Positions 59,432 through 64,000 of a DNA stretch of 64,000 bases are shown in pieces. The number at the start of each line of letters is the position of its first letter. Position 1 is the stretch's first letter. A program made the position numbers and the translations under genes. The notes beneath the pieces were generated by a model. It was given only the letters and a program-made list of their open reading frames with translations. It did no database searches and had not been told where the DNA came from. This DNA is from Lacticaseibacillus absianus (GTDB lineage Bacteria; Bacillota; Bacilli; Lactobacillales; Lactobacillaceae), in contig NZ_JABEKX010000001.1 of the NCBI RefSeq assembly GCF_013407595.1, forward strand, positions 1,072,522-1,136,521, given 5' to 3'.

Positions 59432-60075
59432 TGCTCAATATTATCACACAGCACTGGGACACCTTGGTGTCCGGCCTGGGCTATACGCTGCAATCAAGCC
59501 TGATCGCGCTGATCGGCAGTGTCGTCGTCGGCACGGCCTTTGCCTTGATGGAGATCTCTGTCCACAGGTGGCTGCGTGTCATCGGGACCGCCTATGTCGA
59601 GATCATTCGCAATGTCCCGCTTCTCGTCATCACCATGGGCTTTTATGTGATCGTGCCGAAGTATGTCGTGGCGGTGGATGGTTTCACCGCTGGGACCATC
59701 GGCCTGACGATCTACACTAGCGCCTTCATTGCCGAAACGGTCCGCGCTGGGATCGAGTCCGTGGCGGTCGGGCAGATGGAAGGGGCACGCGCAGTCGGCA
59801 TGACTTACACGCAAGCGATGACGCACATCGTGTTCCCGCAGGCGATCAAGATCGTGATCCCACCGCTAGGCAACCAGTTCATCAACTTGGTCAAGAACTC
59901 CTCTGTGCTGGCGTTCGTGGCCGGGTTCGACCTGATGTATCAGGCGAAGATCATCGCGAATCTGACCTTTGACACGTTCAATACGTACCTGGCGGTCGGC
60001 GTCTTCTATCTGGTCTTGACGATGCCACTGTCATACCTGATGCGCTACCTGGAGAAAAAGTGGGTCACCGCCTAG
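59431..60075 (+). CDS. Polar amino acid ABC permease 1
   Basis: The 214-residue permease has about five helices and the EAA loop AGIESVAVGQMEGARAVGMT, the ATPase-contact motif of the HisMQ family. ATG 59431 overlaps the stop of the binding-protein gene (TGATG) and follows AAGGAGGTG. It pairs with permease 2. Confidence 0.93.
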   Translation: MLNIITQHWDTLVSGLGYTLQSSLIALIGSVVVGTAFALMEISVHRWLRVIGTAYVEIIRNVPLLVITMGFYVIVPKYVVAVDGFTAGTIGLTIYTSAFIAETVRAGIESVAVGQMEGARAVGMTYTQAMTHIVFPQAIKIVIPPLGNQFINLVKNSSVLAFVAGFDLMYQAKIIANLTFDTFNTYLAVGVFYLVLTMPLSYLMRYLEKKWVTA

Positions 60076-60090
60076 GAAGGGAGGCCGATT

Positions 60091-60750
60091 ATGCAGAACT
60101 TTATCGATGCTTATTCACAGATCAATCTAAGCTACTTGCTCCAAGGGCTCTGGATCACAGTCGAAGTTTCCGTTACGTCGATCTTCTTCAGCTTCCTGAT
60201 CGGGACCCTGCTCGGGATCGCCCGGTACGTGAAGGTCCGCTTCTTTAGCGCGGCCGTCGGGTTCGTGATCGATTTGATCCGCAACCTGCCGCTACTGCTG
60301 ATCCTGTTTTTCACCTACTTCGCGTTGCCAAAGATCGGCATCCGGCTCGGGGTGATCCCGGCGTCGATCGTCGCGATGACCATCTTCGAGTCGGCGATGC
60401 TGGCTGAGATCGTCCGCAGTGGGATCATTGCGGTACCGATCGGTCAGATGGAAGCGGCCCGCAGCAACGGGCTGTCCTACAGCCAGGCAATGATCCATGT
60501 GATCCTGCCGCAGGCGTTCAAGAAGATGATCCCGCCGATCGTGTCGCAGTTCATCTCGCTGGTCAAGGACACGAGTCTGGCGACCATCATCTTGCTGCCG
60601 GAGTTGACCTACCACGCGCAGATCATTTACGGCCAGAACGTGAACTACACGATCCCGATGTTCGTGGCGCTAGCCGTGCTTTATTTCGTGGCGAACTACA
60701 CCCTGTCGATCGGCGCGCGGTTGATCAACCGCCGCTTGAACCATGCTTGA
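60091..60750 (+). CDS. Polar amino acid ABC permease 2
   Basis: The 219-residue HisMQ-family permease has the EAA loop SGIIAVPIGQMEAARSNGLS and about five helices. It is a paralog of permease 1 and likely forms a heterodimeric channel with it. GGGAGG precedes ATG 60091. Last gene of the operon. Confidence 0.93.
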   Translation: MQNFIDAYSQINLSYLLQGLWITVEVSVTSIFFSFLIGTLLGIARYVKVRFFSAAVGFVIDLIRNLPLLLILFFTYFALPKIGIRLGVIPASIVAMTIFESAMLAEIVRSGIIAVPIGQMEAARSNGLSYSQAMIHVILPQAFKKMIPPIVSQFISLVKDTSLATIILLPELTYHAQIIYGQNVNYTIPMFVALAVLYFVANYTLSIGARLINRRLNHA

Positions 60751-60758
60751 CTGACCGT

Positions 60759-60781
60759 CCGCCGTGTGTGGGCGGTTTTTT
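60759..60781 (+). terminator. Terminator of amino acid ABC operon
   Basis: CCGCC (60759-60763) pairs with GGCGG (60771-60775) across a seven-base loop; six T follow. Confidence 0.8.
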
Positions 60782-61171
60782 AGGTTGACTATGGCGGCGG
60801 GGGATCCGGACAATGAATGGATGCCGCGTTGCGGGCCTCAGTCCAGACACGTGAGGCGGCGTATCGAGCGATCGCCTGGCGCCACATGCTTGAGAGCTTG
60901 GCGACCTTGAGTGCGCAAGCGGCAGTGCAGGGCACCTGCCGTCCGCTTGCGCGCGGGGCTTATCAGCGCGGCGGGCTGATCAGTGAGGAGACTTGACCCG
61001 AACCGATCGGGGAGTGCTTAAAGCTGACGGTGCGCGGTCCCAGAGGGTAGGGCGGTGTGGGCGTATGGCCAGCGATCATGCGCTCACAATAGTGGTGCTG
61101 ACGCAACGTGGGTGACGAGACCTCCGAGTTCATCCAGAGATGACGCGATGCGTTCAGATCGCGTCTTTTTT
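60782..61171 (+). other. Gene-free stretch ending in a strong terminator, possible small RNA
   Basis: No convincing protein gene is visible; a 59-codon frame (60817-60996) has a badly spaced ribosome site. The DNA contains a stable hairpin GCGCAAGCGG/CCGCTTGCGC (60913-60922 with 60943-60952) and closes with a perfect terminator GACGCGAT/ATCGCGTC (61142-61149 with 61158-61165) plus six T. A plus-strand terminator with no gene before it and a minus-strand gene after it suggests a non-coding transcript or a relic of a riboregulator. Confidence 0.4.
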
Positions 61172-61213
61172 GGCGTCTAACGGTTGGCGCGCGGCGAGGT
61201 GTGTTCAGCGCAA

Positions 61214-61251
61214 TGAAAAAAGCCAGTCGGTTGGAGGCAATCGACTGGCTT
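61214..61251 (-). terminator. Terminator of hflX-GNAT operon
   Basis: On the minus strand AAGCCAGTCGATTG (61251-61238) pairs with CAACCGACTGGCTT (61233-61220), followed by TTTTT. Confidence 0.88.
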
Positions 61252-61299
61252 GTAGACTTTGATCCGGGTGCGACTTGACGCGTGAAGGGCATCGGCGGG

Positions 61300-61722
61300 T
61301 CAACCTGTGCGGGTGTCGCGGACGAACGCGCGCCCGTAGCCGCTCGGGGTGACCGCGTGGAACCCCAGTGAGCCGTAGAAGCGCTGGGTGCGCACTTCGG
61401 GGTCGGTGAGCAAGACGGTCTGGCCGATGTCGGCGAACTGGTCGAGCAATCGGGTCAGCAGGTCACTGCCGATGTGGCGGCGCTGGTAGGCGGGCGTCAC
61501 GAGGACGTCTTGTACATAAAGGATGGTGTGGTGATCCGTGATCGCGCGGGCCAAGCCGACTAGCTTGGGGCCGTCCAGCGCCCACAGGACCGTGGCATCA
61601 GCGATCCCGGCCAGGGTGTTGGCCGGCGCCTTGAGGTAGGCCGTCCAACCGACGCTGGCGTACAGCGCCAGGATCGCCTGGTCGCTGAGCGTCGCCGGGC
61701 GCTGCCAAGTGTATGAGATCAT
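61300..61722 (-). CDS. GNAT-family N-acetyltransferase
   Basis: The 140-residue protein has the GNAT core: ILYVQDVLVTPAYQRRHIGS is motif A with the acetyl-CoA loop (Q-R-R-x-I-G), and RFYGSLGFHAV is the motif B end. Substrate unknown. Its ATG overlaps the hflX stop (ATGA), so it is translated from the hflX transcript and shares its regulation. Confidence 0.9.
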   Translation of the reverse strand: MISYTWQRPATLSDQAILALYASVGWTAYLKAPANTLAGIADATVLWALDGPKLVGLARAITDHHTILYVQDVLVTPAYQRRHIGSDLLTRLLDQFADIGQTVLLTDPEVRTQRFYGSLGFHAVTPSGYGRAFVRDTRTG

Positions 61723-63002
61723 TGCTCGTCCTCGACCAGGTAGGGGCGCAGCTGACCAGCTTGGATCGGGTTGACCACGGTCTTGATCTGCGTGCCTGCT
61801 GCCGTGTAGTCTGTGCTGATCACCCCAGTTTCGCGGTTGATGAAGTCGACCAGCTGACCTTGATCGAACGGGATCAGGTAGGTGTTCGTCTCATTATCTG
61901 CAAACACGCGGCTTTCGATCAACTCGACCAGCTTGGCTAGGGACGCCGGGTCTTTGGCCGAGTAGATGAACTGGTTGCCGTTGAGCTCGGGGTAGCGTGT
62001 GTCTGGCCGCAGATCGGCCTTGTTATAGGCCTCGATCATTGGGACGTTCTCGATCCCGATGCTGTTCAGCGTTTTCTCGGTCACGGCCATCATCTCGGGG
62101 TAGTGCGGATCAGCGTAATCGACCACTTGGATCAGCAGGTCGGCGTTGGCTGCCTCCGCTAGGGTCGCCTTGAAGGAATCGACCAGTTTGTGGGGCAGCT
62201 TGGAGACGAAGCCGACCGTGTCGCTGAGTAGGAACTTGCGGTGATCGGGCAGGGTGATCTGGCGCACCGAGGTGTCCAAGGTGGCGAAGAGCATGTCTTT
62301 TTCAAAGACCTGCTTGGTCTCTGGGTGATCTGCGTAGAGCCCGAGCAGCCCGTTCATCGTGGTGGACTTGCCGGCGTTGGTGTAGCCGACCAGCGCGACC
62401 ACCGGCAGTTCGTTTTCCTGGCGCTTGGCCCGGCGGACTTCCTCCCCAACGTCCGCGTCTTTGAGTTCCTGACGCAGGCGAGCGATCCGCTTGTTCAGGA
62501 CGCGGCGATCCATCTCGAGCTTGGATTCCCCGGCCCCGCGGTTGGCCAAGCCGCCGCCGCCACCTTGCTGGTCCAGTTTGTTGGCACTCGGGTGCAGGCG
62601 CGGCAGTGCGTATTGCAGCTGGGCGATCTCGACTTGTGTTTTGGCTGTCTTGCTCTGCGCGCGGTTGGCGAAGATCTCCAGGATCAGCTGGGTGCGATCG
62701 ACAACGTGCAGCTTAGTCACACGTTCGATATTGCGCAGTTGCGATGGGGAGAGCTCATCGTTGACGAGGATCGTGGTCGCATCGACCGCGCGGGCCAGCT
62801 CGGCGATCTCCTCGACCTTGCCGGTGCCGAAGTAATAGCCGGCGGTGGAGCGGTCGAGGTTCTGGCGTGATTCACCGACGACATCATAGTTGTTGGCGCG
62901 GGCAAGTTCCCCGAGCTCTTGCATCGTGTAGTCGAAGTCCGCTTGACCGCGTGAGATGCCGGTGATGATGACTTTTTCTGGTGCGTGTTGTTGTTCTTGC
63001 AT
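61719..63002 (-). CDS. hflX: HflX ribosome-splitting GTPase
   Basis: The 427-residue GTPase has an N-terminal HflX domain with the glycine-rich linker LDQQGGGGGLANRGAGESKL and a coiled-coil (RVLNKRIARLRQELKDA). The G domain follows (G1 GYTNAGKST, G3 DTVGF, G4 NKAD), with a C-terminal subdomain. HflX splits stalled 70S ribosomes under heat or antibiotic stress and contributes to macrolide/lincosamide resistance in Listeria and mycobacteria. ATG 63002 follows TTAGGAGA. It is preceded by a leader peptide starting MRLR and a terminator, and followed in overlap by a GNAT gene. Confidence 0.95.
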   Translation of the reverse strand: MQEQQHAPEKVIITGISRGQADFDYTMQELGELARANNYDVVGESRQNLDRSTAGYYFGTGKVEEIAELARAVDATTILVNDELSPSQLRNIERVTKLHVVDRTQLILEIFANRAQSKTAKTQVEIAQLQYALPRLHPSANKLDQQGGGGGLANRGAGESKLEMDRRVLNKRIARLRQELKDADVGEEVRRAKRQENELPVVALVGYTNAGKSTTMNGLLGLYADHPETKQVFEKDMLFATLDTSVRQITLPDHRKFLLSDTVGFVSKLPHKLVDSFKATLAEAANADLLIQVVDYADPHYPEMMAVTEKTLNSIGIENVPMIEAYNKADLRPDTRYPELNGNQFIYSAKDPASLAKLVELIESRVFADNETNTYLIPFDQGQLVDFINRETGVISTDYTAAGTQIKTVVNPIQAGQLRPYLVEDEQ

Positions 63003-63076
63003 AGTTTCTCCTAACTGCGCCACTGCGCGCGCCTTGAGTAGGGCCCATCACCTCGAGTGACCGTGGCGATGGGCAC

Positions 63077-63101
63077 AAAAAAAGGAAGCGAACGGCTTCC
63101 T
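63077..63101 (-). terminator. Attenuator terminator in hflX leader
   Basis: On the minus strand AGGAAGC (63101-63095) pairs with GCTTCCT (63089-63083) across CGTTC, with seven T (complement of 63077-63083). It lies between the leader peptide and hflX, about 75 bases before the hflX start, so transcription must read through it. Confidence 0.82.
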
Positions 63102-63161
63102 CAGTGTGACCAGACTGGTCCCGTAGATTCGACTCGCTGCAGTGGCGCCAAAAGCGCTGGG

Positions 63162-63200
63162 TTATCCAATTGTCTGGGTGGCCACTGTCCGTAAACGCAT
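63162..63200 (-). CDS. hflX leader peptide MRLR type
   Basis: A 12-codon frame starts at ATG 63200 behind GAAAGGAG and reads MRLRTVATQTIG, then TAA. MRLR at the N-terminus is the minimal arrest sequence of the ErmDL class, at which macrolide- or ketolide-bound ribosomes stop. Codons 5-7 (CAGTGGC) can pair with GCCACTG just downstream, so a ribosome arrested at codons 3-4 would cover this segment and change folding before the terminator. This matches antibiotic-induced attenuation of hflX known in Listeria. Which downstream pairing forms the antiterminator is not resolved. Confidence 0.72.
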   Translation of the reverse strand: MRLRTVATQTIG

Positions 63201-63281
63201 TGCGGGTCGACTCCTTTCGTCTAATTGTTCTAAGTGTAACATGTTTGCGTGGGCAGGGCTAGCGAAAAACGCGGGTCGCGC

Positions 63282-63309
63282 TTGCAATCTGGCGACACTC
63301 GGGTACGAT
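63282..63309 (+). promoter_or_regulatory. Promoter of MATE transporter gene
   Basis: TTGCAA (63282-63287), a 16-base spacer and TACGAT (63304-63309). Confidence 0.55.
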
Positions 63310-63344
63310 GAGGGAGTTGAAAAATTGGTGAAGGCGGCGCACGC

Positions 63345-64000
63345 ATGAGGGCTCAGTTCCAGTATTGGTTGACCAAGTATTTTTCCGGTGAAAGCTTCGA
63401 TCACCACTTCGTATTCGCACTGCTCGGCCCGGTGGTGGTCGATCAATTCTTCCTGGTCAGCTTCAATTTTTTGAATACTGCGATGATCGCCAGCTCCGGT
63501 GAGGCCGCGATCTCGGCGGTCAACATGGTCGGGTCGGTCAATGTGTTCCTGATCCAGATCTTCGTTGCCGTCGGCCTCGGGGGGACCGTGCTGATCGCCC
63601 AGTACTTCGGCGCTGGGGAGCGGCAGTTGCTCGGGCGCGTGGTCAATGGCGCGGTGTACGGGGCGGTCCTAGTCGGCCTGGGCCTTGCGCTCGTGTTTGG
63701 CGCGTTGCACAACGGCCTGTTGAGCCTGCTGTTCGGTGCCGCCAGTCCGGCGGTGATGGCCAATGCCCGCCTATACATGCTGGGCGTCCTCGTGAGTTAC
63801 CCCTTCGAGGCGCTGGTGGAGGGGACTAACGGGTGCTTGCGCGGTATCGGCCGGACCGCGAACTCGCTACAACTGTCGCTGGCGATGAACTTGATGTATC
63901 TGCTGTTCAACCTGGTGACGATCACCTGGTTGCACCTCGGGGTCGTCGGGATGATCATCGCGTTGAACCTGTCGCGCTGGCTGGCTGCGGTGCTTGCCGG
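63345..64000 (+). CDS. MATE-family efflux transporter, 3' end cut by window
   Basis: The frame opens at ATG 63345 behind GAAGGCGG and stays open to the window end (218 codons). It encodes the first six helices of a MATE antiporter: FLVSFNFLNTAMIASSGEAAIS and VNVFLIQIFVAVGLGGTVLI with the family's AQYFGAGE motif, then EALVEGTNGCLRGIGRTANSL. MATE proteins export cationic drugs or metabolites with Na+ or H+. Being next to the antibiotic-responsive hflX unit may be coincidence. Confidence 0.9.
   Translation, partial: MRAQFQYWLTKYFSGESFDHHFVFALLGPVVVDQFFLVSFNFLNTAMIASSGEAAISAVNMVGSVNVFLIQIFVAVGLGGTVLIAQYFGAGERQLLGRVVNGAVYGAVLVGLGLALVFGALHNGLLSLLFGAASPAVMANARLYMLGVLVSYPFEALVEGTNGCLRGIGRTANSLQLSLAMNLMYLLFNLVTITWLHLGVVGMIIALNLSRWLAAVLA

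Noticed and set aside
60817-60996. 59-codon ORF
   Set aside because: The nearest GGGGGA lies too far from the ATG, the frame overlaps strong RNA hairpins, and no family is recognised.
60782-61171. T-box riboswitch
   Set aside because: Size and terminal hairpin fit, but the conserved T-box sequence (AGGGTGGNACCGCG) is missing and no gene follows on that strand.
1-64000. CRISPR array, tRNA or rRNA genes
   Set aside because: No regularly spaced direct repeats, no tRNA T-loop/acceptor patterns and no rRNA-like stretches were noticed in reading the window.

Overview
The window looks like chromosome from a GC-rich member of the Lactobacillaceae. It carries a D-2-hydroxyacid (D-lactate type) dehydrogenase, an SpxB-type pyruvate oxidase, a ClpL chaperone behind a CIRCE operator, an Mga-like regulator, several phosphotransferase permeases and a glgBCDAP glycogen operon with a perfect CcpA (cre) site. 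Strong Shine-Dalgarno sites and rho-independent terminators fit a low-GC-phylum Gram-positive with a high-GC genome. The species cannot be named from sequence alone.

Region 1 (1-8160) is the right part of an integrative element that is visibly lower in GC than the rest. In order it holds a Mor-like activator (cut by the window edge), a TPR-like lipoprotein, several unknown proteins, a 24-residue amphipathic peptide gene, a D5/P4-type primase-helicase, an excisionase-like HTH protein, a tyrosine integrase and a DUF1643 protein. It ends against the last 70 codons of gpmA, which keep their own terminator; this marks the right junction.

Region 2 (8.4-17.5 kb) holds housekeeping and metabolic genes: a phosphoesterase, D-2-hydroxyacid dehydrogenase, threonine deaminase, a WYL regulator, a HAD phosphatase, EF-P and a polysaccharide deacetylase. 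Four copies of a palindromic intergenic repeat lie here, and a fifth lies at 41.4 kb. Their flanks are conserved, but their long stem arms differ from copy to copy while staying self-complementary. The efp gene is preceded by a short ORF that contains a triple-proline motif.

Region 3 (17.5-30.2 kb) is for sugar uptake and breakdown. It has an RpiR regulator divergent from a 6-phospho-beta-glycosidase and a PTS EIIC. A second EIIC with an Eis-like acetyltransferase is divergent from a GntR regulator and a six-gene operon (MupG/DUF871, amidohydrolase, DgaE, DgaF, KdgK) that probably degrades an amino-sugar acid through KDG-6-phosphate.

Region 4 (30.4-35.6 kb) holds the most striking signal. 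Two paralogous substrate-binding lipoproteins of one TrpXYZ-like ABC transporter each sit behind their own promoter, their own leader peptide and their own attenuator. One leader ends in a tyrosine-rich tail, the other in a phenylalanine-rich tail, and they share the core PTQLN. Each attenuator can be folded as a chain of seven mutually exclusive segments ending in two successive terminators. Tyr or Phe starvation is predicted to switch the respective gene on.

Region 5 (35.7-57.5 kb) contains the Mga-like regulator, clpL, a DUF915 hydrolase, a DUF2975/XRE pair, pyruvate oxidase, a YitT protein, glgBCDAP, ApbE, an ArsR-like regulator, two tandem VIT-family transporters and two cell-envelope proteins of unknown role. 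Region 6 (57.5-64 kb) has a glutamine/acidic amino acid ABC operon, a GNAT-hflX operon and the start of a MATE transporter. The hflX gene has a leader peptide beginning MRLR, the known macrolide-dependent arrest motif, followed by a terminator. In all, at least three and possibly four genes or operons here seem to be controlled by translation of a short leader peptide. No rRNA, tRNA or CRISPR array was seen.
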